Shown: positions 20,101 to 31,650, numbered from the stretch's first letter. The stretch: 64,000 nucleotides of DNA from Isochrysis galbana (GCA_018136815.1 CM030942.1:352151-416150), one strand, 5' to 3'. Numbers and translations: made by a program. Notes: generated by a model from the sequence alone, not told the origin.

Positions 20101-21805
20101 TGCCGAGCATCGAGCATCCCTTAAAGAAATGGAGATGAAACAGGCTTCAATGCGCGAGCAAGCTTTGCATCGAGTCATGGAAGTGGTGCGCCAGACTCTC
20201 GATGAACAACTTAGAGGTTTGGGTGCGGCGGTCAGCGAGACCGTCGTGCAGGCCTCCAAAGCCACGGAAGAGCTTGCAGAGGACGTTCAAGCATCCGCGG
20301 CGGCGTTGGTGGCTACGTGTGAGACGCACGCAAACACCACTGAGCAAATCGTTGAATCCACCTCGCGGTGGGGCGAGGCAGCTCGTGGGGTCGCATCACG
20401 CGTTGACGTTACCGGTGAGGTGTTGACTGATCTCAATTCGAAGGCAATCGCTGGAGAGCGAGGTGTCCTCGCTGCTCTTGAACAGGCATCCGGAGAGATG
20501 CAAGCGTGGGCGCAAGTTGATTCCGACTTCCGCGCGTCCACAGTGTCAGGAGTTGAGATGCTCGAAGCGGCTTGTGGTCAAGGACGTGATGCGGCGAAAC
20601 AGCAGCAAATCGAAGTTGACGGTGCCGCGCGTCTCGTTGAGGATGCGATAGTCAAGTCCTCTGGCGCCAAGGAGAGAGTTTGCAGCGCATCCTCGGACAT
20701 AGAGGGCATTCGCGTCCACGTCGGTGAAGCACACACAGTCGGTGCCGCCGCCTTTGCCAGAGTAGCTGATGGGCTAAGCGCACTTGGCCAAGCTCAGGTA
20801 AGGGTCATCAACGCCGAAGGTGACGCGACTGCCGCCATGCTTAAGACTCGTCCTGGAACGATGGAGGTTATCCTTGCTCATGGGAGGGCGGCAGCTGGAG
20901 AATCGATTGCCGGGGCAGCATCTGTACGTGAGTCAAGCAGCAATGGTATCTCGGAGGTGCAAGCGGCAACGTCGGCGATGGCCCAAGTGCTTGAGGCTGC
21001 AGCGCGCAATCAACGGGAGTCGTCTGTGAAGGCCACTCAGGAGGTGGTGACGAAGATGGGCGCCGTAGATTCTGCTTCCGATGCCCACGCCTCTTGCCTA
21101 CAAAGTACCGCTGCATCTCGCGCAGCCGCAGTGGAGGCGATGGCGGAGGAGGAAGAATCATCGCGTGCGGCTCAAGCTGCCGTTGTCAGCACTGCCTCGG
21201 ACACCCTATGTCGGTTTGTTGAAGAATCCGGTGCAGTCACTCCGCTGCACGTCATGTCCCGCATCGCTCGTATCTTTCAGGATGAATTGGCGTGCACCGC
21301 ATCCGAACCGGTGTTGCGCGCTCATCTTGCCGAACATGGTGAGGATGCTGAGCCGCCAGTCGGAGGTTGCGGCGAAGCGCCCCAGGGCTCTCAGTATCCT
21401 CTGCAAGCAGCTAAGGCGTCAAGTGACGACGGTGAGTCGGAAGCATCATCCGAGAACCCCATGCACCCTCCACCGCCAACTGTGAGCGTCTCGGAAGGCG
21501 ACCAAGAGAACGTCCCGCTTGCGCAACGCGCGGCTTCTCCCAATTATGGCTCCATGGCTGTCGCGGAGCTTCGCAAACTCCTAGAAGCAGCCAAGCTGCC
21601 GACTAACGGGCCAAAATCGGATTTGGTCGCCAGGCTGCAACGTCACTCGGTTGGCGGAACGAAGAAGCACCGCTCGCCTCCCAAGGCGAGGCGGCCACAG
21701 TCCGATCCCATGTCTCAAGCTGCGGCTAGTGTGGCTGGCCATCTCTCGCCGACGGCAAAAGTGCCGTTGGCAACCCGAGCCGCGTCTATGAACCGGGTGG
21801 GATGA
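17163..21805 (+). CDS. Kinesin-5 (BimC/Eg5-type) motor with C-terminal SAP motif
   Basis: Exons 17163-17435, 17676-17774, 17842-17946 and 18044-21805, all phase 0 with GT-AG introns of 240, 67 and 97 bp; 1412 residues. The N-terminal motor has [11 protein letters not shown]-loop GQTGTGKT (96-103), switch I NKHSSRSH (231-238), switch II DLAGSE (267-272) and the kinesin-5 marker [14 protein letters not shown]. Kinesin-5 is the plus-end tetrameric motor that slides antiparallel spindle microtubules. A ~900-residue alanine/glutamate-rich coiled-coil stalk follows. No clear BimC box is seen. Near the end, [16 protein letters not shown] then [11 protein letters not shown] (about 1330-1360) fits a SAP DNA-binding helix pair, followed by a basic tail with SP sites. 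The start was chosen at the first Met after the CT leader. Orthology is firm; the SAP call is moderate. Confidence 0.93.
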
Positions 21806-23818
21806 GGGGACGCGCCGAATGGGACGTGTCGTCTCGCCCTTCGCGGAGCAGGTGATCTTGCAATGCCGACGGGACATCGGCATTTTCACCATACCTCTCG
21901 GCACGGTCTTTATGGCGTTCCACGATGGTGACTTGGTAGCTTGAATCAGGGCATCGATATACACGTGGCGCCGTTGAGCAACCGGGCAAATGAAGCGCGG
22001 GGATGGCCTCCGCGTACGCTTGCCCGCTTGCACATTCCTAGTTCATGCCTAACTTGCTAGGAGGGACCTACTACTAGAATATATGTTTGCCCTTCACTGC
22101 GGACCGTCCGGCGGCAGGTGTCGTCATTCCTCATTTGATTCGGAGAGTGTGCAAAAGGATGGCGGCGCTTCGCTTCTACGCTCTCACGGCGATAGGTGGT
22201 GCGTCTTGGAAGCAGCGAGAATGCATTGGTATCGGTGCGAAAATCCGTAATGGCCATGGCGTGGCATGAGGATTATGGCTTGATGTGCGCAAGACTGCTA
22301 CTTGAGTCGCTCTAATGCTGAAGCCAGTCCGGAGTCCGACGCGAGAGGGGGATTAAATATTTGATGCACTTGCCTGAAATCAAACTTGCAAAAATCTTAA
22401 AAATTTACCGCTACTAGGCCCAGGCCAGAATACTTAAAAAAAATTCCACATATTTGGGCCGATTTTCGGCCCTACAACTACAATCTGCGACATTCGACAG
22501 TGGGGAGCCCAAACTCCCGCCCTGGTACAAATGTACTGTCATATGACCTCTGCGGCTCACGGGCCTAGCGGCTAATAAGTTCCGTCCTACATTATAGGAC
22601 CGCGTCCTACGATTTCGGTGTATTTGTAGGACCCTGAGCTTGAAAGCCACACAACTTTTGAGAGTGAAGGATTGGGACCTCCCACCAACTGAAGGATAGT
22701 CCCAACTCAGTCTTGAGATCCTTAGCTCCCACTATGGCCAAGGCTGTAGACTTCGTCTTGACCGAGCTTTCGGCTCCAGCGTGAACTGAGTACTTCGGCC
22801 ATCGGAGGCCACCGGGAGAGTCCAGAGTTTTGTTTTTGCCCCGCAAGAGGCAAAAGCAGCCAAAACTCTCATTGGGCTTCAAAACCAAGCTTGGTCTCCA
22901 CAGAAGGTCGAAAAGAACCCATGCCAAAGAGCATTTCATCTCGTGGGAGCAAGTTCTAGGGAGCTCATCATGAGCCTCAAATCATGTCCTCAGGTGTTTG
23001 CGGCAATTCGTAGGACAACGCCGTTTCTTGCCGGGAAGGCTTCCGCGAGTGCCTGTGGAGGTCGGATTTATCTCGCACACACTCTTTCGGTCAGCATCTT
23101 TGTGGCACAGAGCGAGGTCTTCACGGCGCACACTCTTCTCAACTTTATGGGCTTCGATGTGCGCGCGCGGGCTCCGCAGCTGTATGTGGCGTCGATGCCG
23201 CAGTTGCAGTTGGAGTGAAGGTGTGTGCGTGTAGTAGTGCAGGTGCCTGCTTATTTTTCCCGATAACATGGGTGGTGTGCCCCACCACTTGATCAATTTT
23301 GGCTCTCAACTTGCAATCCCACGCGAGCACGATCAACAGCCACCTTGGCGGGCTACTGGCCGCCCAGCGCGCCCCGTTCACCGTGTCTTCACCTGCACCT
23401 GCAGTCCTGCAGTTCCTGCACTCTCACCTTCACCTGCACCTTCACTGAAGAAGAAACTTCGGACCAGCACCTTCCCAGTTGGAAAAATTTTTTATTCTGT
23501 CGACTGGACGCCGAGCGCAAGCGCTGCTCGCACGACTCGTTCCTCCTCCTGCTCCACGGCCCCGGCGGCGGAGGCGGAGTACCCTTCGTTGCCAGGGGGT
23601 GCTGCGCACTTGCTGAAAAAAAATATTGTGTTAAAGACGCGACATGCCGTGGTACCATTGGGTATTCGGCATTGTACCCATGGGTATGATAATAAGCTTT
23701 GTGCTCATCTTTGTAATAATAATACTCATTGGAGGAATTGTTCAGACATTCCTACCTGAAAAAGAAAACAAGCTAAAACGGTGATACCTCACGCTAGACA
23801 TTGTGAGTGAAAACAAAA
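21806..23818. other. Long spacer without a recognised gene
   Basis: Small palindromes are visible: TCCTACATTATAGGA near 22588, and CAGAGTTTTG pairing with CAAAACTCT around 22832-22870 with an inner GTTTTTGCC/GGCAAAAGC stem. Readings near 22943-23218 and 23270-23660 have no family resemblance. Confidence 0.5.
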
Positions 23819-24005
23819 CTATCTCCTGGCCCTCTTTTGATGGAACGCGACTTCAGTAGTGGCGTCTGCCATTCTTGATCTAGACCATTCGGCTATTCTT
23901 TCCCACGACTTCAAAAAGGGGCCTATCGATATATAGCTGCCTCTATGGCGTATCCAACGTTCTCCGTCTGGTAGGTATGCCGCGCATTCTTCCGTGGTGT
24001 ATATC

Positions 24006-24023
24006 TCCCCCGTGTCCGGGTTA
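24006..24023. repeat. Target-site duplication, left copy
   Basis: TCCCCCGTGTCCGGGTTA, identical to 25160-25177. The bases outside differ (C at 24005 against G at 25159; A at 24024 against G at 25178), so the length is 18 bp. Confidence 0.9.
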
Positions 24024-25159
24024 AATTTTAAATTTTCAACAAATTTTTATGGGTCGCGGCGCGGCAAAGGAACGGGACTAGCGCGCACACAAGACAGGAC
24101 TCCCTGCCGCGGCGAGCGCAAGCACCCTTCCCCCTTATGCCACCCAGCTCTTCACTAGCTTACTACCTGCGCTAGCCGGAGCACCCCTCCCTCCACACTC
24201 AAACAGCCCCCCACGCCCGGATCCTGTTCTGGTCTCGCAGGCAAGGGGGCCTAATGGGAGGGTGAGGAGCAACTCCTCAAAGAGGAGCTTTGGGGAAGGA
24301 GATGTTTGAGTGAGGGCGCTATACCCTTGCGCTAGGCATGGGCAGCGACGCCGCCTCAAGACATGTCCTCCCTCTGGTCTTGAGTCGAAATTTTTGGTGT
24401 TTGAAACCGAGGGCGAGGGGGTTTGTGCTTCTTGGGTTGGTTGTAGTGTGATGAGGGAGTGGGAGATGGAGTGAAGTGTTGAAAGAGGGCCCAAGGCAGG
24501 GCACTGAGTTGTAGGCACTTGTGGCCCACAAGCGTGGGGTGAAGACGGGAAGTGTATCAACATGTGTCTTGAATTGAATTTTTTGGTGCTTTGAACACAG
24601 GGCGGGGGGGTTCGTGCTGTTTGGGTTGGTTGAAGTGTGAAGGGGGAGTGGGAGAGGGAGTCTAGTGTTGAAAGAGGGCCCAAGGCAGGGCACTGAGTGA
24701 TTGGTACTAGTGGCCCACAAGAGTGGGGTGAAGATGAGAATTGTGTCAACAAGTTGGAAAACAGAGGCATGGGGTGCTCTCCGTATGGGGTTGATGGTTG
24801 TGAAGTGCGTGCACTGATGGTAGAGGTTTCCACCATGGGGAGGGCAGCTGAGCTGCCCTCCCACATGAGGTGCTCTTGGGGTGGGAAGGTGTCCCACGGT
24901 AGGAGGGGGTCTCAAAGACCCCCTGCATCTGCATGATGCGCAGAGCCATGGTGGCAACCTGTTCGGTGCCAGTGCTCGCCACCCCGCGCGCTTGCGCGGG
25001 TGTGGTTTGGATGGGTTGGATGGGCTCTGAGAGGGCTTTCTGACGAGCCGCCTCGGGCGGCGTGGGGCGTCCCAGGTGGGGCGCGGTGGCGAGGGTCGCC
25101 TGGGGCTCGGGAGCGGTCGCGGCACGCTCCATAGTTCAAACTATAACAATAGTTTTTTG
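24024..25159 (-). mobile_element. Complete 1136-bp retroelement, subfamily 1 variant (copy B)
   Basis: Bounded by an 18-bp target-site duplication. Its 5' end (25159) is a perfect hairpin (AAACTAT, loop TGTT, ATAGTTT at 25138-25155), then ATG at 25132 for a product starting MERAATAPEPQATLATAPHLG. The product is proline/threonine-rich, with alternative frames open far to the left. Inside, a 189-bp segment is tandemly duplicated (about 24380-24568 and 24569-24757; CPALGPLSTLxSxSHS in both). The 3' end is AT-rich (AAAATTTAAAATT). There is no RT or endonuclease, so it must have been mobilised in trans. The long TSD and AT-rich tail fit LINE-type retrotransposition. Confidence 0.85.
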
Positions 25160-25177
25160 TCCCCCGTGTCCGGGTTA
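25160..25177. repeat. Target-site duplication, right copy
   Basis: Identical 18 bases to 24006-24023, next to the hairpin end of copy B. Confidence 0.9.
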
Positions 25178-25495
25178 GTGGTGTTATGAACAATAACCGT
25201 CTGTAAAGACTCCCACTTAGCCCTATGTGAATGATGTAATGCCGGAGCTTTATGAAAATAGTTCTGCCATATTGGGGAGCCCTGGGTCCCTTCCCGCGTG
25301 TTGGTTTCCCTGAGGAGCTTAATCCGTCTGAAATTTTTGAGTGCTTGCTTCCAAAAGGCCGGAAGCGTGCTGTTTCCGCGAATGCTAGCCGAGAGGCTAC
25401 GCGAGTCGACCTTCGAGAAGACCGCCGCTCTCCCTAGTGGGGTGCGACTGAACCATTGATCTGCCCATTGACCCCCACTTATAAAGCAGTAGGTT

Positions 25496-25616
25496 GACGC
25501 TTCATCGGCTCGTACTATCATCGGCTCATACTAAGACAATGCACCCACCGATTCCCTATATACTATATTCTCGATTCCTTCTCTCTTCCCTCGCGCGCCT
25601 TCCTGTTTGTCTCAAA
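25496..25616 (+). repeat. ~100-bp dispersed repeat, copy 2
   Basis: Matches 9424-9523. Here the start word GCTTCATCGGCTCGTACTA is followed by a second TCATCGGCTCATACTAAGAC. Confidence 0.85.
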
Positions 25617-25795
25617 GTATGCATTATCCAAAGAACCGCGGTGGGGCGGTGGGGCATATGTAGGGAGGGTTTTCAAATCACCGTGATTGTTGTTGTTGTT
25701 GGTTGAGACACCGTGGCCCAAACAAAGGTATCCTCGTGAGATCTGCAGTGCCACCAGGTGTCCCAGGCTCTAGACTCTACCCCTGTAGCATTGTC

Positions 25796-26030
25796 TCACT
25801 CACTATCTGTCATGACCTTTCTGCCTTTTGTTGCCGCCCTGGCTGCTCCATGGCAGCCAGCGTGATAGTCGGCAGACGCGATCGCTTCGTCTTCGACTGC
25901 TGCCCATGGGACATAATTAATGGGACATGGGGACTTGGACTTGGGGCGGCCGCTCTCGGCGAGGGGCCGGAAGAAGAGAAGAGCCGCGTCGGCGCGCTCC
26001 ATGTGCAACCAAGTATGAACTAAGTTGCCT
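25796..26030 (-). mobile_element. Probable retroelement 5' end (copy I)
   Basis: ATG at 26002 starts MERADAALLFFRPLAESG, and upstream on the minus strand AACTTAG ... CTTGGTT forms an imperfect stem like subfamily 3. The body differs from all other copies. The MERA start and leader make it likely, not certain. Confidence 0.5.
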
Positions 26031-26485
26031 CTAGGGTTGCATCCATGATGGAATCCATGCATTGCTTCTACCAGAAGAAATCGATCCGGATCCGGAGAAC
26101 TCGATTTTTGCATAATGTCCCCACCTCTACCCTAGTGTTCCCTCCTTGTCTCAACAGTCTCATTCATCCCCAGGCCCACACGTTACCACAGCCACTCCAT
26201 CCAACCCACAACGAGCGCCCCAAGAGCGCTTCGTATCCATGCATACGATAGGGTGGGTTGGCCGTTTCTTAATAAGTTAAAACACACCCTAGACAGAAGT
26301 AGAATCAAAGGCACGAGCAACGGTGTGATCCATCGATGGCGGAGAGTGCAATGGCCAGGAAGCCCACGACTATTACTTTGTGCGATGGGAACCTTCAATT
26401 GAAAAATAGAAGCTAAGCGAGCCAACGCCCGGCTTCGTGTTGGGCCTTGCTCAGGATTTGTCCGATGCAGCTCTCTCATATCGCA
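26031..26485. other. Spacer downstream of the TBC gene
   Basis: No coding signature. It holds the 3' end of the minus-strand TBC gene. Confidence 0.5.
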
Positions 26486-29400
26486 TCATTTCGGTTTGCG
26501 CCCGAAGTTGAATACCTTCCTAACTGCTTCGCCTGCTCTCTTGGCACTCTCTGCGGCCTCAACGCGCGCTCGTTCGGCTGCTGCCATGGCCTCCTTCAAG
26601 CGATCTGGCGGCCGATCTGCGGCTACAAAGTCGGGTGCGACATCATCCGAGACCAAGGTTGATGCGCGCTGCTCGGCCGTGAGGGACGCGAAGCCGCCCT
26701 TGACAATGGCAACGTGAGCAAACCCATCCGCGAGGAATTCGGACACAAGCTCGCTGCGAGAGACGAGATAGCACGATGGGTTGGGGTTGGGTGAGGCGCG
26801 AGCTTCCGCGGTGAAATCGGTCCTACTAGAGGCTACGCATATGAGGGTCCCTACGATGGCCATGCAACGGCCTGGCGAGTGAATAGGTGTGAACACACCT
26901 GACAAGCAATGGAGACATGCCCGAGCACCCCTTCTCATTGGTTGGATCGGCCGCGGTAAGGATGGCGATCGAGAAGCCTCCCTCATCGCACATTTCCCGC
27001 AGTTCTGCCCGTGCTGCCTCGCGGGCCTCCGGCTTTCGTGCCTCGCTCGGCGGGAGGTGGCGCGTGAGGGCGAATCGAGCGCGCGCAAACTCAGCTGGAG
27101 GACGCAGGTCCACAACCCATCGTCGTGTTGGGTGGGACGGCCCAGCGCCACCTCCAGCGCTCTCACCAACGAGCTCATCCGGGTCCAGCCATGCGCAAGC
27201 ATATGGCGGTGGGACGGGCTGCGTGGCAGACCACGCCTCGGCGAGAGAAGATGCGAGTCCGCGCGGCAGGCCGGCGTGAGCCGCTACTGCCTCATTGTGG
27301 AGACGTTGCGCATCGAGGGGTGTGGTCAGGCGCAGTTGCGTGAAGGCGGCTGGCAGCGCGTCGACTGGCATCGAGTTCAGAGCATCGGCATGCCAACCCA
27401 GCAGTGTTGCCAGGAGCATGGGTGTGTGCGCGCGAGGCTGGGCTACTGAACCAGTCAAACAAAATAGCGAGAGCTCAATGAGCCGCAAATGGGCTCGCGC
27501 GTCTGCATGATTTCCCAACAGGGAGAGGAGGGCACGAGAGATGCGGAGCGAGAGGGCGCCGGAGGCAGACTCCAAATGAAGGGCGAGCGCGGGATGCAAG
27601 TATCGTAGAAGGAGCCAAAAATATTGGACGATGGCCTCATTTGGTGGCTGAGTAGGCAAGTGGATGGGGCCCTGCGAAGAAGGCGCGGGGCGTAAACGGC
27701 GAGGAAAGGGGGGCACCAGACTAGGGTTTCAGGCGTTCGCGCCCTCCGACTCCGACGCAGCCCCTTTTTCGCGCCTACACGCCACGGACCACAAGCGTCA
27801 AGTGCTCACCTTCACCGTACTTACGAGCGGCAACCCCCACGGCCTTTTTGCCATCAGGGCAGGCGAGAGACGTCCCAGGATTGCGCAGAGCCCGTTGAAG
27901 AGGTCGGACCGTTCGTTGCGTAGACTGTGGCGCGAGACCGATCCGCCATCTCGCCCTGCACCGACCACGCCAGCCTGGTGCGCAATGAGCAATAGTAGTG
28001 CAGCGGAAAGGGCAGGAAGCCCCAGCTCAGGAGAGTAGGGGAGCGAGAGTGACTTTAAGAGCAACTCGAGGACGGCCACGAGCTCATCCTCTAAAGCGGC
28101 AACGGTATCCGACGGCAGCAAGCCGTCGTCCTCCGCCACGGTGGCTGCGGGCAGCGTGGCCGGAGTGGGCTCCATGGAGGGGAAGGGGTCGAAGGCTGCC
28201 TCTGCCGCCTCAGCAGGCGCATGAAGAGCAGTTCTGATTCCATCCGCCGCAGCGATACCATTCACTGGTTGGGCGAGTGCGCCGAATGAGGCGCGGACGG
28301 CGGACCGGACATCCTCAATAAGCTGAGTCTTACCAGCAAGAGGAGTCGACAGTAGTGTACGAATCTGCGCCGTGAGGGAGACGGGAGCGGCCGCGTGGGT
28401 GTGGCACAGCTCGGATGCTGATGGTGGGTCGTGCTTTATACATCAACGCGAGCGAAAAGGGGCGGAGGGGTGCTTGCCTTTTCAGCCTCGGCTGAGAGTG
28501 GTACCATCGCGTCGACTCTCAGCAATCGGCGCCATAACTGCCATCGAAGATGGGGCGCGACACCGAGGACAGCAAACCGCCGGAGGATGGTTGGTGGGGG
28601 CGGTTCATGATGAGATGACGTTGCGGAGACATCGGGTACAAGCCATGCAAGGAGGTCAGCTTGGTGCGAGGTATCGGCATCAAGAACGGCAGACTGGACC
28701 ATTGCGTCTGACGAGCAAGTGGCGGGAAAGAAATGGTGAAGAGGGCAAGAAAGAATAGTCAGACGGGGCGTGGATTTAAGGCAACATGGCTTTGTGCACA
28801 GCGAGAGAAGTGTGGTGCGATGCGTCGATACATCTTCTCGCTCAGAGAAACCGGGATCGAGGGGCGCGCCAGGACCTGCTTCCTCGTTGGCCGCGCCGGC
28901 TATGGAAAGACTCGGCTCGCCGCAGTCTCGTAGCGCGCGCATGATCTCGTCTCGCGGTTGCCTCTGCCACTCTAATTCGAAGCCTCCGTGCGAGAAGGCC
29001 ATGAGTGACTCGGCTGGCCACAAACACCCGTCGCGCACAGCCTCCATTCCATCGGCGGTGGCCTCGCAAAGTGCATCCGTCGTGCCCGAGGCTGGTGAGG
29101 CATCAGTCGTCTTGCCGGCTAGTTGGTTGTCAGGTGCAGCGGTGGCGACTGGAGCCGGTGCAGCTACGAATGCATCGCCGAAGTTGCCTGGATAACCCGG
29201 TGGGACGACGGGAGGGTCAGCGGCAAGGTCTTCGGCCATGAGCGACTCGCTGATGGCTCGGGCCAGAGCCTCGTCGGCGGCCGTTGGGTCATCCTCGAGC
29301 GCCAAAGCGCCTTGAGCCTCGTTCGCTTCAGTTTCCCTTGCAACCCTCTCCGCCTCCGACCCCGCCGCCGCTTGTTCTTCAGCATCGGCACGCTGCGCCA

Positions 29401-30802
29401 CCGCCGTAACCTCGGCCATGGTTGCCTCCTCCTCGGCAGCGGCGAAGGGAGAACTAGCCACTCCGCCCAGCCCAGCCGTTGCGTTTCCTAGCGAGACATC
29501 TCTGACACCGAACGCTGCACCAGAGGCCTCGGCAAGCGCCTCATTACGAAAGGGAATGTCCTGAAGCACCGCCTCTGCTGTGGCCGTGCCCGCTGATGAG
29601 GGGAAGTTGTCATGCAACATAGTTGCCATCTCCGGCGTTGCGACTGGCAAGGCATCAAAGTCGTCTCCGTCCACACCATCGAATGGGATGAGCTCCGCAG
29701 TAACGACGCCCGAAGCTGGCAGCATGGCGGCAGCCGACGGCGGCGGTGGTGGCGAGACGGGCGCGTTCGGTATCCCCAAAGGCGTGTCTGGGTCAACCAC
29801 ATCATAGGGCATGCTCACGGTTGACTGTGCCTCAACCGCATCAGACGCTCTGCGCGCTTCGGCCGCTGCTTCGGCCTTGGCTGCCACCCTTGCCTCCTCT
29901 TCTGCGTTTGCTTTGGTCTGGGCTGCCACCTTGGCAGCGGCGGCCCTGCGTGCCTCATCTGAGGCATTGGCTGTTGCCACAGCCTTGTCCTCGGCCACAT
30001 GCTCATCCTCCTCAGCCTGAGTTGCTGCAGTGGTCCTCGCCTCTTCAGCGGCCTTGGCTTCTGCTGCCTCCTTGGCCTCCTCGGCCGCCGCCCGCGCCTC
30101 GGCCGCCGCCTTGCCTTCATCCAACATCAGCAGGTCCGCCTCTGCGACGTGCGACGGTGGATGAGGGGGTGGAAGGGCTCCGGCTGGCGCTGGCGAGGGC
30201 TCGAGCGTGTCGAGCCCGGCAAAGAGGTCTGGGACTGGTGGCGACACCACCACCTCTGCGCCTGCCGGCTGCGACGGCTCGCCGAATGCAGCGAGCCAGT
30301 CCGTCTCATGGAGTATCCCTCTCTCCTTCTTCTCTCCATCGTCTCCGATGGTCAAATCAAAGAGCTGGCCGGCCACTGCGTTCTCTGCAGCCTCGGCGGG
30401 CTGCACAGGAGGTGGCGGTGGCGGTGAGGGCGTTTGTGCCGCTGCTTCGGCCTCCGGGGTCTTTCCTACTGGATCTCGCTGGATTTCGTGCACAAGCTCG
30501 TCCTGCGGGACAAGCTGTCCCGGTGACACGTGTCTTCCCTCATGCTCCTCCAAACGAAGGAGCTGCGCGCCCTGTGCGGGCTCTGGCGGCCGTGGGGGCA
30601 GCGGTGGTGGCATTGTCTCCTCCACCCCCCCGCTCTCTCTCTCGGCCTCTGGATGGGTGGGGATCCCTTGGAGAAGCTCCCTCTGTGCCTTGTCGATGTC
30701 TCCGTCCGACTTGTTGAGGGCTTCCTTGCATGCCTTCAGGTCGAACGACTTTCCCACGCGAGACTGGAGCTCTTTGATCTGGGAGAAGCTGGCGGGGGGC
30801 AT
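26486..30802 (-). CDS. TBC1D23-like TBC/rhodanese protein with UBA (TS-N) and UIM motifs
   Basis: Exons on the minus strand: 30802-28478, 28364-27825, 27647-26899 and 26825-26486; about 1317 residues. The N-terminus is a UBA/TS-N helical domain (IKELQSRVGKSFDLKACKEA then LNKSDGDIDKAQRELL). A long acidic, alanine-rich linker holds one UIM (ADEALARAISESLMAED, about residue 508). The TBC part follows: LRRFAVLGVAPHLRWQLWRR, ERSDLFNGLCAILGRL, YFWLLLRYLHPALALHLES. A rhodanese-like domain comes next (RRWVVDLRPPAEFARARFAL) without an obvious active Cys, then VSEFLADGFAHVAIVKGGFA as in TBC1D23. Animal TBC1D23 is a trans-Golgi tether for endosomal vesicles with a catalytically dead TBC. Intron 1 looks GC-AG (AAAAG/GCAAGC). 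An extra intron may lie at about 28690-28870. One fused gene is inferred from the open frame; two genes remain possible. Confidence 0.75.
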
Positions 30803-31075
30803 GGGGGCTTTGGGGGGGAAGGGGGAGGAGGGGAAGAGGGAGAGGGAAAGAAGAGAGGGGAAGTAGGGGAGAGGTAGGGTGAAGAGAGGAGAAGAGTTTG
30901 GCATCGGAGTTGAAATATTTGAGGGGGGAGAGGTGCCTCGTCTATACAAGCAATCAACAGGGAGGGCGGGAGAGAGGGGGGACGGTATATCTTGTAGAGA
31001 GTTGGAGAAGGAGGGGGGGGGAAGGAAGGGAGAAGAGGGGAAAATCAGAGGGGAAGTCGTCTGTTTCCCGTAAAT
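30803..31075 (-). promoter_or_regulatory. Pyrimidine-rich leader of the TBC gene
   Basis: On the coding strand nearly all C/T with few purine breaks, from the start codon back about 270 bp. It is likely 5'-UTR/promoter. The Met at 30802 is the first one followed by non-repeat sequence. Confidence 0.45.
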
Positions 31076-31159
31076 GTTCCCTCTTGCGGTAGTCGCGGCT
31101 GGTGGAGACCCTCGAGGCTCAAAGCCGGGGGGGAAGGGGGGGGGGAGAGAGACGTACAT

Positions 31160-31172
31160 AAATACAGAGAGG

Positions 31173-31220
<48 letters not shown>

Positions 31221-31316
31221 CGAGAGAGAGAGAAGAGAGAAAGAGAGAGAGAGAGGGGGAGAGAGAGAGAGAGGGAGAGAGAGATTATTAGCGGGAAAGC
31301 AGAGAGAGAAGAGAGG

Positions 31317-31361
<45 letters not shown>

Positions 31362-31586
31362 CGAGAGAGAGAGAAGAGAGAAAGAGAGAGAGAGAGGGAG
31401 AGAGAGAGAGAGAGGGAGAGAGAGATTATTAGCGGGAAAGCAGAGAGAGAAGAGAGGGACGAGAGAGAGAGAGAGAGAGAGAGAGATGGACGAGAGAGAG
31501 AGAAGAGAGAAAGAGAGAGAGAGAGGGAGAGAGAGAGAGAGAGGGAGAGAGAGATTATTAGCGGGAAAGCAGAGAGAGAAGAGAGG

Positions 31587-31637
<51 letters not shown>

Positions 31638-31650
31638 AGATCGCTTTCTC
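31160..31650 (+). repeat. GA microsatellite with a ~130-141-bp higher-order repeat
   Basis: (GA)n interrupted three times by ATGGACGAG (31216, 31357, 31486), each followed ~70 bp later by ATTATTAGCGGGAAAGCAG. The periods are 141 and 129 bp. It ends in a (CT)n block at 31650-31668, giving a small GA/CT inverted pair. Confidence 0.95.

Larger units (their letters stand above)
23819..25521 (-). mobile_element. LINE ORF2 thumb-region relic, split by a younger insertion
   Basis: On the minus strand 25521-25160 reads into AFWKQALKNFRRIKLL, GSPIWQNYFHKAPAL, then AKWESLQTVIVHNTTNPDTG. This is the LINE ORF2 region after the RT palm (FW...W, PLWxN, then a helical domain). It stops where copy B begins. 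The same frame resumes at 24006 with GEIYTTEECAAYLPDGERW and runs to a stop at 23819. Both halves lie in one frame once the inserted 1136 bp and one copy of the 18-bp duplication are discounted. RT catalytic motifs are absent. Confidence 0.8.
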
